Assembly (NCBI GenBank): GCA_965371855.1
Contig: CBDUZZ010000020.1
Coordinates: forward strand, 1 to 61,904
Reading direction: 5' to 3'
From: JAADEM01 sp965371855
GTDB lineage: Bacteria; Bacteroidota; Bacteroidia; Bacteroidales; Marinilabiliaceae
Length of the DNA stretch: 61,904 nucleotides
The translations under genes were made by a program, and so were the position numbers. Below, piece after piece: positions 18,118-27,263 of the stretch. The notes below the pieces were generated by a model. The model was not told the origin of the DNA. It worked only from the letters and a program-made list of their open reading frames with translations, and ran no database searches. Numbering within the stretch: the first letter of the stretch is position 1; every line of letters starts with the position of its first letter.

Positions 18118-20205
18118 ATGACCAAAATTCATAAACCAATGAAAACGATTAATCTCATTCTTTTACTTGCTGTGTTGATTCCCTCAACTGTTTTTGCGCA
18201 GAAATTGTCTTCCGAACAGTGGGGAGCTCCCAATGTACGGGTGTTTCATAATACCGGAGAGTGGATTATTGCAGGTACAACAACCAAGGTAACATTCAAC
18301 GAATCGAATCTTGCAATAACCGTAAATGCAGCTTCTGTTTTGTGGGATATGGTAGCTTCAGAGAAGAATGACTTGCTTGTCAGGCATAATGGCAAGGACA
18401 TCTCTCTTCCTTTATTGGCCGCCCAAAACATAAAAACCACAGTATATAAAACTGGCTTTAAGTCGGGAATAAAAATTGCATTTAATGATTTTCAACTAAT
18501 AAATGGTGAGCTGCTCGATATTGCAATTGTGCTTACAATTGCAATGGAAGGTGAAAATGATGAGCTGGTATTTACATCGGTAGCTATTGAAGGAGAAGAT
18601 ACGGTTCGTCAACTTGATTGGCCAAAAGCAATGGATGGCAGTGATGTTGATTTTACTGTATTAAACCATGTAAGAGGAAATCTGCTTCCCCGCTATTGGA
18701 AACATGATTACCACCCGTTTCGCACATTTACAGGCGAGCAGGAAGCGGCTGATGTTGCAGTTGATACCACAAGTGTTATTGTAAGTAATTTGGTTGAATG
18801 CTGGTCGCAATCGTGGTGGGGGTTTCAAAAAGGCAATTCGGCAATGATGTTGATTGTTGAGACACCCGATGATGCTTCTTACACATTTGACCATCCTGCT
18901 GGAGGGCCTACTGTTATTGGTCTGCGCTGGCTCGCTACGCTAGGTAAATTCAGCTATCCACGTTCAGTGAGAATGTGTTTTTTTGAAGATGGAAACTATG
19001 TCACACTCGCTAAACGTTACCGTAAATATGTAAAAGATATCGGGCATTTTGTTTCGTTAAAAGAGAAGATTGCCAGAAATCCATTGGTTGAAAAACTAAT
19101 TGGAGCATCGCACTATCGCCAGTATGCCCTTATTACAGGTAAGTCATTGCGGGCACTTCCCGTTTTACAAGGCAAGCCTGCCGGAAAACGATACGACCCC
19201 AATAATCAGGATAAAGATTACGGCTTAATGACATTTGATGAACTGGTACAGGAACTTCGAGATTTGAAAGCAAAAGGAGTTGAGCGATTAAATGCAACAT
19301 TGTGTGCATGGCCAACTAACGGTTACAATATGCAGCACCCCGACCCGTTACCACCAGCACCGCTTGCAGGAGGTTGGGATGGGATGATACGTTGGGTTAA
19401 AACCTGCGATGAACTGGGTTTTACCAGTGGATTGCATGATCAGTATCGCGATTTTTATGTGAATTCTGTTTCTTATGATCCCGAACTGGCTATTCACGAA
19501 GAGGATTCGGTGACTGTTCCAACTGCATTTCCGGGAAGCCGGTTTTTTGGTTTTAAAGACGGAACTATGCCGGTTATGGATTTTTGGGGCGGTGGAAAAA
19601 TGGCATATATAAATTCACAATTCGGACTAGGGCACCTGAAAAAGAATTACGGTGCAATGGCAGCACATGGTATTAAATTTACGGGTACTTATCTCGATGT
19701 TTTTGGTTACGTGCCACCAACCGAAGATTTTAGTTCTGAGCATCCGTTAACCCGTACTCAATCGTTAGGATATCGCGCTAAATGTTTCAACTGGGTACGA
19801 AATAATCTGGGCGTAATTGGCACCGAAGATGGAGCCGACTGGATTATTCCTTACGTTGATTTTACAAGTGATGGAAATGAAGGTAGTGTTATCTCAGTAC
19901 CACTCTATACACTTGTTTACCACGATGCGATTTTTACCCCTGCCGGCGGTCGGGGTGATGTTTTACGTTGTTTGCTCAACGGTGGCTTTCCGTGGATTGG
20001 GCAACCCGGCGGCAAGGAATTAGATATGAAGGAGCTGAACACTATTCTTGCCCTTCATAAAAGGGTTGCTCTTTTGGAATTAACCAACCACGAATTCCTG
20101 GATGATACTTTCCGTAAGGAACGAACCACTTTTTCTGATGGTACTACGGTTACTATTGACAGGGATGCCGGAACTTATATTATTCAACCGGAATTAGATA
20201 TTTAA
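18118..20205 (+). CDS. Exported TIM-barrel-like putative glycoside hydrolase (DUF5696-like), copy B
   Basis: A paralogue of the protein at 15029, alike over its full length. The signal peptide starts at the second Met (MKTINLILLLAVLIPSTVFAQ), so ATG 18139 is an equally good start. Conserved motifs are CWSQSWWGFQKG, HPAGGPTVIGLRW, LHDQYRDFY, YLDVFGYVPPTEDF (Asp527) and IGTEDGADW (Glu570, Asp571, Asp574); the matching strand-end acids in both copies support a catalytic role. The substrate is unknown; two diverged copies suggest two related linkages. It lies 65 bases after the isomerase gene and ends the first enzyme block, before a 550-base gap. Confidence 0.7.
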   Translation: MTKIHKPMKTINLILLLAVLIPSTVFAQKLSSEQWGAPNVRVFHNTGEWIIAGTTTKVTFNESNLAITVNAASVLWDMVASEKNDLLVRHNGKDISLPLLAAQNIKTTVYKTGFKSGIKIAFNDFQLINGELLDIAIVLTIAMEGENDELVFTSVAIEGEDTVRQLDWPKAMDGSDVDFTVLNHVRGNLLPRYWKHDYHPFRTFTGEQEAADVAVDTTSVIVSNLVECWSQSWWGFQKGNSAMMLIVETPDDASYTFDHPAGGPTVIGLRWLATLGKFSYPRSVRMCFFEDGNYVTLAKRYRKYVKDIGHFVSLKEKIARNPLVEKLIGASHYRQYALITGKSLRALPVLQGKPAGKRYDPNNQDKDYGLMTFDELVQELRDLKAKGVERLNATLCAWPTNGYNMQHPDPLPPAPLAGGWDGMIRWVKTCDELGFTSGLHDQYRDFYVNSVSYDPELAIHEEDSVTVPTAFPGSRFFGFKDGTMPVMDFWGGGKMAYINSQFGLGHLKKNYGAMAAHGIKFTGTYLDVFGYVPPTEDFSSEHPLTRTQSLGYRAKCFNWVRNNLGVIGTEDGADWIIPYVDFTSDGNEGSVISVPLYTLVYHDAIFTPAGGRGDVLRCLLNGGFPWIGQPGGKELDMKELNTILALHKRVALLELTNHEFLDDTFRKERTTFSDGTTVTIDRDAGTYIIQPELDI

Positions 20206-20755
20206 GATATGAGAAAATATAAAAATATATTATTACTTAAAAATGTAAAATAGAAACAAACAAAAGTGACCTTAATTGCTTGTATTCAGGTTATTATACA
20301 ATAAGATTTGACAAAAAATGATCACTTCTAAGATGAAAAATACGAAAAAAAATTATTAGGATAATTCCGAGTTGTTAAGATTTCATTTTCAGGCAATTAT
20401 ATCACAAAATATTATAGAATCAATACAGTTGCAAAATATATGGACAATCAAGGCATTGTAAAATCGATTAGTACCCTATTGGCAAGAGCTTGACAGGTTC
20501 ATAGAAGCGGCAAGAATTAAAGAAAGGAGATAAATATGAATAAAATGATTAAGGTGTACGGAAGAGCTTCGTTCACTTAGATCAGAAATCGAAAAAAAAC
20601 AGGGATATCTTTCCCGCCAGAGCAGGAACCTACTAAGTATTTATGACGGGGTTATACTAATTTGACCGGAATTGAATAGTTCTTGCACTATGACCGAATT
20701 ATACTCGGTTAAATTCTTCAAATTGGATTATTAAGTAGTAATTATTTATAAAATT
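20206..20755. other. Gap with degraded coding remnants and paired direct repeats
   Basis: No intact gene. Two short reading frames look like remains of real proteins: one ending at about 20532 reads LVPYWQELDRFIEAARIKERR and stop; the other begins MNKMIKVY at 20536 and continues, after a one-base frame slip, as EELRSLRSEIEKKQGYLS from 20561 to a stop at 20665. I cannot name either. Further on, tttgaccggaatt (20661-20673) and tatgaccgaatt (20689-20700) form a spaced near-direct repeat about 60 bases before the next ATG and could be regulator half-sites. The gap separates two enzyme blocks and probably records an insertion followed by decay. Confidence 0.45.
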
Positions 20756-22843
20756 ATGATAAAATTAAAAGTATTATTCGGTGTATTGGTAATAGCCGTT
20801 TTTGTGTTGGTAGTTGGTTGCAATGCACAGGTAAAAAAAGGCAACGATCTATTACCCAAATGGGCTCAGTCCTTCGATGATTCTCGTGCTTCTATCGAAG
20901 CCATTAAGGAATACATAAACTCTTCTGATTCGCATGGCTTAACTGCGGTAGATAATTTTAAAAAACACTCGGATACGAAGTATCGTTATGTAAGTATTGA
21001 TTATGCTTTTAGAGAAAAATTCTATCCGGCAAATGGTCAGGACGGGATGGAGAGAGAAGATGGTGCTGTAAAATTGAAAAGCAATGGAAAATGGTATGTT
21101 AAAAACCATTCGCTTAAACCGGGTGAAAGTGTAATGCTAATGGTAATACCTTCAGTAGGAGCTTATACTGGTATGGTTATAGGAAATACACGATTAGACT
21201 TCGGAAACTATTCAACTAAAAGAGATGCAATGCCTTTATTATTTAGGACGGGGCCTACCGAATGGGAAATGAAAGATATAATAGTTATCAAGAGAGGTGA
21301 AAAATACCTTCGGATGGTAATAGGTGATAATAATCCTTTTCCTCACGGGCCATTGCCTTACCTCGGTAAGCCCATTACACTTATTGCAACCAGGGGAGTA
21401 AACGAAAATAAAAACAAAATAACATGGCAAGTAACAGGGCCGTATGCTGAAGGTCAGGGAAGTTATATAGATGATGAATTGCAAAAAGAAGCATCATTTG
21501 GGCTTGTGAGTTCCGGGCTTACTTCAGGACCTGATGCTGTAGTCTTAGATTTTAAGCATGGAAAATTAGATGAGACTCTCACCGAGTTGCCAACGTTGCG
21601 CCTCGCACCATGGGTTCCCGAATTACTTTCCGAACGTCAGACCTGGGATCAGCATAACTTACGAATGGTAAGGGCTAGGGAAATAATAAAAGATATTAAG
21701 CCAACAGGGATTGTTTCTCAAAAGGAGATAGAAATGTTTAAAGACTATTACAAGGCATGTGGACTGCCTCATAGTAATATGCAAAATGGAAATACTTTCT
21801 CATTTGATAATTGGAATGCTTGTTTGGATTTTTATAGAATATCTGGTGATATTTGGTTTCTTAATCACGCTACAAAAATTGCCGAAAGAATTTTACTAGT
21901 CGGAACTAAGTCTGAAGGTGTGTTGCAGGCTACAATTGACAATTTTGGTAAGACAACCTGTGAACGATTTGTTAAAATGCCGGGGCATTATCCACATTTC
22001 AGGCGCTGTTTTTATAACGAAAATGGTGATTTAGTGAATCAGTGCGATGTAGCACAACTTTCATTATTAAAACCATCTGCAGCCTTTTGTAAACTTGTTT
22101 CTGAAGATAAAACTTTGTGGAATAAAACTATTCCTGACGGAGACCCGAACAAACTCGGAGCAACATATAAAGAGAGAGCCATAAGCTATCTTAATAAACT
22201 CCATCAGAGATTTGAGTATATGACTCCTTACAGATTAGAACCTAAAACCTATTTGTTTAGGTATCCCAATGCTGATAGTAGTATTATGGCATATAATCGT
22301 TGGTACTTATCCATCATATCATTGCCTGAAGCAGCCGGAGCTATGGAGGCTTTTGGAGTTTATCCTGATAGGGTAAAGTTTTATGATGATATGGTTCAAA
22401 GCGGCATTGATTATCTTCGGAAATTCGTTGTGCCGATAGAGCATAAAGAAGGACTTATCTGGACTTGGCCATACCGCATAGGAAGACCAGCCCCACCTGC
22501 TGAAGATGTTTTTCATGGCTGTGCTACTTTAAACTGTATTCGACGGTTTTACGAATCCGGACGATATGATATCACCAGGGATGAAATGCTTAGTCTTATA
22601 AGACCTTATCGCTATTTGTGTTATGATCCTAAAACAGAGACCTTCTCTTTTCGAACTGATGCATATCCGAGTAAAAAGGGGCGTAGTAAAACATATAATT
22701 TACTTGCAAAATTGATTGTTATGGGCAGGTATTTCCCAATTTTTGATGAATGGACATTAGAACCTGTTATGAGAAATAACCCGGAAATTCGTTCCATATT
22801 ATACGTTATACAGCGTCGTGCGGAGAGATGGGGCGTGGAATAG
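20756..22843 (+). CDS. Large lipoprotein of unknown function
   Basis: I do not recognise this 695-residue protein. It has a lipobox (LVVGCNAQ, Cys about 22) and two parts. Residues about 50-290 are beta-rich (KSNGKWYVKNHSLKPGESVML, PTEWEMKDIIVIKRGEKYLRMVIG). The remainder is helical with repeated aromatic helices (LDFYRISGDIWFLNHATKIAE, YNRWYLSIISLPEAAGAMEAFG, HGCATLNCIRRFYESGRYD), the look of an alpha/alpha toroid as in many lyases and some hydrolases. Candidate polar residues are GHYPHFRRC and WTWPYRIGR. It opens the second enzyme block and is followed after 76 bases by a GH29 fucosidase, so a role in degrading the same glycan is likely. Confidence 0.65.
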   Translation: MIKLKVLFGVLVIAVFVLVVGCNAQVKKGNDLLPKWAQSFDDSRASIEAIKEYINSSDSHGLTAVDNFKKHSDTKYRYVSIDYAFREKFYPANGQDGMEREDGAVKLKSNGKWYVKNHSLKPGESVMLMVIPSVGAYTGMVIGNTRLDFGNYSTKRDAMPLLFRTGPTEWEMKDIIVIKRGEKYLRMVIGDNNPFPHGPLPYLGKPITLIATRGVNENKNKITWQVTGPYAEGQGSYIDDELQKEASFGLVSSGLTSGPDAVVLDFKHGKLDETLTELPTLRLAPWVPELLSERQTWDQHNLRMVRAREIIKDIKPTGIVSQKEIEMFKDYYKACGLPHSNMQNGNTFSFDNWNACLDFYRISGDIWFLNHATKIAERILLVGTKSEGVLQATIDNFGKTTCERFVKMPGHYPHFRRCFYNENGDLVNQCDVAQLSLLKPSAAFCKLVSEDKTLWNKTIPDGDPNKLGATYKERAISYLNKLHQRFEYMTPYRLEPKTYLFRYPNADSSIMAYNRWYLSIISLPEAAGAMEAFGVYPDRVKFYDDMVQSGIDYLRKFVVPIEHKEGLIWTWPYRIGRPAPPAEDVFHGCATLNCIRRFYESGRYDITRDEMLSLIRPYRYLCYDPKTETFSFRTDAYPSKKGRSKTYNLLAKLIVMGRYFPIFDEWTLEPVMRNNPEIRSILYVIQRRAERWGVE

Positions 22844-22919
22844 AGATAGGGAAATTATGCGAATCTATTAAAATTATAAATAAACTAATAGTATTTTAAT
22901 TAAAATCAAATCAACTAAA

Positions 22920-24788
22920 ATGAAACTACATTTTTATTTTGTAACTATTTTTATAGTATTTTTTACAAGGTGGTCTTATGCTCAGGTGCCACCGGAACCG
23001 CGAACTCAATTCGATGTAAATGAGGCGAGCGATGATATGGCTTGGTGGCGTACTTCAATGGAAACCAGATCGGATAGGATAGAATGGTGGAAAGAAGCTC
23101 GCTTTGGCATGTTTGTTCACTGGGGTGTATATTCTCCGCTCGGTGGCGAATACAACGGAAAACGGAGTGGCTATGCAGAGCACATTCAACGTGTGGCAAA
23201 AATATATCAAAAGGAGTATATTGATGAGGTGGTGAAAAAATTTAATCCTGTCGATTTTGATGCCGACAAGTGGATAAAAGCCTTGAAGGACGCAGGGATG
23301 CGTTACTTTATAATTACCTCCAAGCATCACGATGGTTTTGCTATGTACGATTCTGATGTTTCGGATTACAATATTGTGGATGCAACACCTTTTGGACGGG
23401 ACCCAATGAAGGAGCTAAAAGATGCCTGTGTGAAATACGATATTCGTTTTGGTTTTTACTATTCGCATGCTTTCGACTGGGGCGAAAAAGATGGCACTGG
23501 TAACGACTGGGAGTACGAAAATCCGGGAGGTGGTAAAAATTTATATGGAGGGAGGAATTGGTTTGACCCACACCCCGAAATTGTACCTCGTATCCGCGAT
23601 AATTATGTAAATACAAAATCCATCCCACAGGTAGTGGAGTTAATAAAAAAGTATGACCCCGATATCATGTGGTTCGATACCCCTCATAAATTACCACCTG
23701 AAGAGCTTGCACGAATTTTAAAAGCAGCTCGTGAGGCAAAACCCGATTTGGTAATAAACAGCAGGGTTGGTGGTCCGGGCAACGTCCGCCGTTGGGGTGA
23801 CTATGCAAGCACTGTTGACCGGCCGGCAGAGTTTTATCCTACTGCAGGCGATTGGGAGGGTATTCCCACAACGAACGAATCCTACGGATGGAGCAAGTTT
23901 GATAAAAGCCATAAACCCGCTTCATTTTTTATTCGCCTGTTAGTTAAAGCAGTTGCCCGTGGCGGAAATACATTGATGAATATTGGTCCCATGGGAAACG
24001 GTGAAATCGACCCTGCCGATTTAAAAATCCTTTCAGGAATCGGGAAATGGATGGATGTAAACGAAGCAAGTATTCGGGGAGCCGGTCGCACTCCACTACC
24101 GGTTCAGTCATGGGGCGAGTCAACCCGCAAGGGAGATTTATTGTTTCTGCATGTTTTTAACTGGCCTGAAAATGGCGAGTTGATTTTGTCGGGATTGAAA
24201 AGTGATATCAAGATGGCCTGGCTGCTTTCAGATGCCGACAAGAAAAATCTTCCTGTAAAAACACTAAGCAATGTGGATAAGATGATTACAGTGCATGGCA
24301 GTGCGCCGGACAATGTGGATGCAGTGATTGTTCTTCAGGTAGAAGCCAAAATGGATACAGATCCGAGACGATTGCTGTCGGTTACACAAGAAAATCGTTT
24401 GCATGTTTTTGATGGAGAACTGGTGGGCGATGGTTTAAAATATGGCGGAGGCAAACGCACAAACGACTACATATTGGGATTGTCCACCCTTAACCAAAAC
24501 ATATGTTGGAATACACGTATAGCTCAATCCGGAACTTTTAATGTGATTATAGAGTATTCGGCTGTTGAAACTAAAAATCAGAGCCGTTATAAAGTTCAGA
24601 TAGGTTCAGAATTCTTAAAAGGAAATGTTGAAAACACAAAAGACGGAAAGGATAGGTATAAAAAAATCAAATTGGGGAGTGTAACTCTTTCTCAAGGTGA
24701 TTGCCCGGTCAGGGTAATTCCTGTTGATATTCCGGGAGAAGAATTGATGCGCTTACGAGCGGTGCATCTTGTGCCTGTAGAAAAATAA
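22920..24788 (+). CDS. GH29 alpha-L-fucosidase (copy A)
   Basis: An exo-acting retaining alpha-L-fucosidase. The signal peptide covers about 1-21 (ending YAQ). The GH29 TIM barrel includes WWKEARFGMFVHWGVYS, FIITSKHHDGFAMYDS, SDYNIVDATPFGRDP and the nucleophile strand IMWFDTP with Asp253; GGNTLMNIGPMGNGEI closes the barrel. A C-terminal beta-sandwich of about 200 residues follows. At 622 residues it has a longer N-terminal extension and belongs to a different subgroup from the other two GH29 proteins here. It is 20 bases upstream of the three-domain esterase, suggesting de-acylation and fucose removal on the same substrate. Confidence 0.93.
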   Translation: MKLHFYFVTIFIVFFTRWSYAQVPPEPRTQFDVNEASDDMAWWRTSMETRSDRIEWWKEARFGMFVHWGVYSPLGGEYNGKRSGYAEHIQRVAKIYQKEYIDEVVKKFNPVDFDADKWIKALKDAGMRYFIITSKHHDGFAMYDSDVSDYNIVDATPFGRDPMKELKDACVKYDIRFGFYYSHAFDWGEKDGTGNDWEYENPGGGKNLYGGRNWFDPHPEIVPRIRDNYVNTKSIPQVVELIKKYDPDIMWFDTPHKLPPEELARILKAAREAKPDLVINSRVGGPGNVRRWGDYASTVDRPAEFYPTAGDWEGIPTTNESYGWSKFDKSHKPASFFIRLLVKAVARGGNTLMNIGPMGNGEIDPADLKILSGIGKWMDVNEASIRGAGRTPLPVQSWGESTRKGDLLFLHVFNWPENGELILSGLKSDIKMAWLLSDADKKNLPVKTLSNVDKMITVHGSAPDNVDAVIVLQVEAKMDTDPRRLLSVTQENRLHVFDGELVGDGLKYGGGKRTNDYILGLSTLNQNICWNTRIAQSGTFNVIIEYSAVETKNQSRYKVQIGSEFLKGNVENTKDGKDRYKKIKLGSVTLSQGDCPVRVIPVDIPGEELMRLRAVHLVPVEK

Positions 24789-24808
24789 AATTTAAACAGT
24801 CTTTAAAA

Positions 24809-27157
24809 ATGAATAAACCAATGAGAAAAATATTATTTATTGTGGCTATCGTTGTATTTATGATGAGCCAAAATGCCAACGCTCAAAAAAAAGAGTATCG
24901 CGATAAAATAGGGTTCAGGCCTGCATCTGTTATAGACCAAAATCTTCCTCGCGTGTTGTTAGTGGGTAACTCTATTTGCAGTGGTTATCATCAAAAGGTA
25001 AGAGAGTTGTTAAAAGGGAAGGCAAATGTTGAAGCCTGGGTTACCGGATCTAATATTAAGAAGCTAACTATTGGAGACCTCCAGAGAGAAGTAGTGGCGC
25101 ATGGCCCTTATGATGTAATTCATTTTAATATTGGTTTACACGGTTTGCAAAAACGTATTCCACAAGAGGAATATAAACCGCTTTTGCGAAAATATGTAAA
25201 CAACTACCGTACTTTTTCTCCAAACAGTAAACTAATTTGGGCAAGTATTACCCCGGTTCGTTTAAGGGAAAATATTATGGAACTGGACCCTGATGATAAC
25301 AACAAGTTAATTGTACCACGGAATGTGATTGCAAAAAAAATAATGAAAGAGTTTGATATCCCGGTTAATGATTTGTATTCATTGGCAATCAAAAATCTTA
25401 ATTTAGGGGGAAAGGACGGTACACATTGGACTACTGAAGGATCATGGCTATTCGCCAAACAGATTACCAAATATATAAACGATGCGCTTGCTCCGAATAA
25501 GCAAGCAGGTTGGATAAAACCCGACTTGAAAGATGTGAAATACGGCACGCATGAACGAAACGTCCTTAACTTCTGGAAAGCCAAATCAGATAAACCAACG
25601 CCCGTTGTGGTGATGATTCATGGTGGTGGCTGGAAAAGTGGCAGTAAAATTGAAATGCTTAAACCCGAATCTCAGCATCCTCTTTGGTCCAGCAAAATGT
25701 ATTTAGATAAGGGCATTTCAGTTGTGTCGATTAGTTACAGATTAACTCCCGACAATATTTTGCCGGCACCTGTTTATGATGCTGCCCGTGCTGTTCAGTT
25801 TGTACGCTCTAAAGCAAAAGAGTGGGGGATTGATAAATATAAATTAGCAGTTGCCGGTGGTTCTGCCGGGGCTGCAACAAGTTTATGGCTCGCCTATCAC
25901 GATGATATGGCAGATCCGAAAAACGAAGATCCTGTATTACGCGAATCAACCAAACCTACTTGTGCCGCAGCCGAAGCCGGGCAAACCTGTATAGATCCTA
26001 AAATCGTGGTGGATTGGGTAGGTGAAAAGATTCTCGACCATTATATGATTCCCTTTTCCGTGGGCGAAAAAGATGCTAAAAGTTTAATGGATAATTACGA
26101 AAAACACAAAGAAATGCTTCGTGAGTTTTCGCCCTATTTACATGTCGATAAAAACGACCCGCCGACCTTCCTGTATGGTTTTGGCTCAACCGAGGTGCCT
26201 GCTAAATCGGCCGCACATGCTATTCATCACCCAATAATGTCGTGGAAACTGAAAGAGAAAGCCGACTCGGTGGGTGTCGAGTGTGATTTTGTTTTAAGAA
26301 CAACACGAAGTAAGGTCTATTACGACAAAGCGTTGGAAGACTTTATTATCTCGAAACTTACAGCACCTAAAATCGCTAAAACTCCTGATAAGTACATCAC
26401 CTATAAAAAAACAGAACAGGCCGATTTAAGACTACACACTTTCCTCCCTCCAAACTGGAAAGCATCCGACAAACGTACCGCTATTGTATTCTTTTTTGGT
26501 GGTGGTTGGGTAGGTGGTTCTCCCGGACAACTGTATCCTCAATCGCGCGATCTCGCCAACAAGGGGATTGTTGCATTTTCTGCCGAATATCGTATCGAAC
26601 GTAACCACGGCACATCACCTTTCGAATGTGTGGAAGATGGAAAATCAGCAGTACGTTATCTCCGCGAACATGCTGCCGAATTGGGCATCGACCCCAATAA
26701 AATAATTGCAGCAGGTGCATCTGCCGGAGGACATGTGGCAGTTTGTACAGGAGTAATTGATAATTTTGATGCCGAAAAAGATTACGACAGGGCAAGTTCA
26801 GTTCCTAATGCAATGATTCTTTTTAATCCCGTAATTGATACCAGCCCCGAAGGAAACGGTTACAATAAACTTGGCGACAGATATAAAGAACTCTCCCCGG
26901 TTGAACATGTTCACAAGGGAATACCTGCAACCCTGTTTTTCCATGGAATGGCTGATACAACAGTGCCATTTAAAGGTGCTGAAGACTTTACGTCAAAAAT
27001 GAAAGCTGCCGGAAATACCTGCAAACTTATCCCTTTTGAAGGGATGAAACATGGGTTTTTTAATTATCAACGTCATGATAATGTGCCATATACAAAAATA
27101 ATGAAAGATATTGACAGGTTTCTTAAAGAACAGAACCTAAGCGAAAAATACCAATAA
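24809..27157 (+). CDS. Three-domain esterase: SGNH hydrolase plus two alpha/beta-hydrolases
   Basis: An exported protein (signal about 1-26, ending NAQ) of 782 residues carrying three esterase folds. Domain one (about 40-240) is SGNH with GNSICSG (Ser55) and DGTHWTTEG (Asp203, His206). Domain two (about 245-510) is an alpha/beta-hydrolase with HGGGW (271-275) and GGSAGA (Ser352), but the usual acid motif after NDPP reads FLYGFGSTE and no clear catalytic His follows. Domain three (about 520-782) is a complete alpha/beta-hydrolase with FGGGW, GASAGGH (Ser638), FHGMADTTVPF (Asp716) and GMKHGF (His748). Domains one and two match the two-domain protein at 11674. It probably removes several acyl decorations; substrates unknown. 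Confidence 0.85.
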   Translation: MNKPMRKILFIVAIVVFMMSQNANAQKKEYRDKIGFRPASVIDQNLPRVLLVGNSICSGYHQKVRELLKGKANVEAWVTGSNIKKLTIGDLQREVVAHGPYDVIHFNIGLHGLQKRIPQEEYKPLLRKYVNNYRTFSPNSKLIWASITPVRLRENIMELDPDDNNKLIVPRNVIAKKIMKEFDIPVNDLYSLAIKNLNLGGKDGTHWTTEGSWLFAKQITKYINDALAPNKQAGWIKPDLKDVKYGTHERNVLNFWKAKSDKPTPVVVMIHGGGWKSGSKIEMLKPESQHPLWSSKMYLDKGISVVSISYRLTPDNILPAPVYDAARAVQFVRSKAKEWGIDKYKLAVAGGSAGAATSLWLAYHDDMADPKNEDPVLRESTKPTCAAAEAGQTCIDPKIVVDWVGEKILDHYMIPFSVGEKDAKSLMDNYEKHKEMLREFSPYLHVDKNDPPTFLYGFGSTEVPAKSAAHAIHHPIMSWKLKEKADSVGVECDFVLRTTRSKVYYDKALEDFIISKLTAPKIAKTPDKYITYKKTEQADLRLHTFLPPNWKASDKRTAIVFFFGGGWVGGSPGQLYPQSRDLANKGIVAFSAEYRIERNHGTSPFECVEDGKSAVRYLREHAAELGIDPNKIIAAGASAGGHVAVCTGVIDNFDAEKDYDRASSVPNAMILFNPVIDTSPEGNGYNKLGDRYKELSPVEHVHKGIPATLFFHGMADTTVPFKGAEDFTSKMKAAGNTCKLIPFEGMKHGFFNYQRHDNVPYTKIMKDIDRFLKEQNLSEKYQ

Positions 27158-27263
27158 AAAAACATTTTTACGTGATGATATTTACAATATTTGCTGCACT
27201 AAAAGAATAAAGCAGTCGTTAAAAAAATAATACCGAATCTATATCGGGAAAATCCAATTTATC

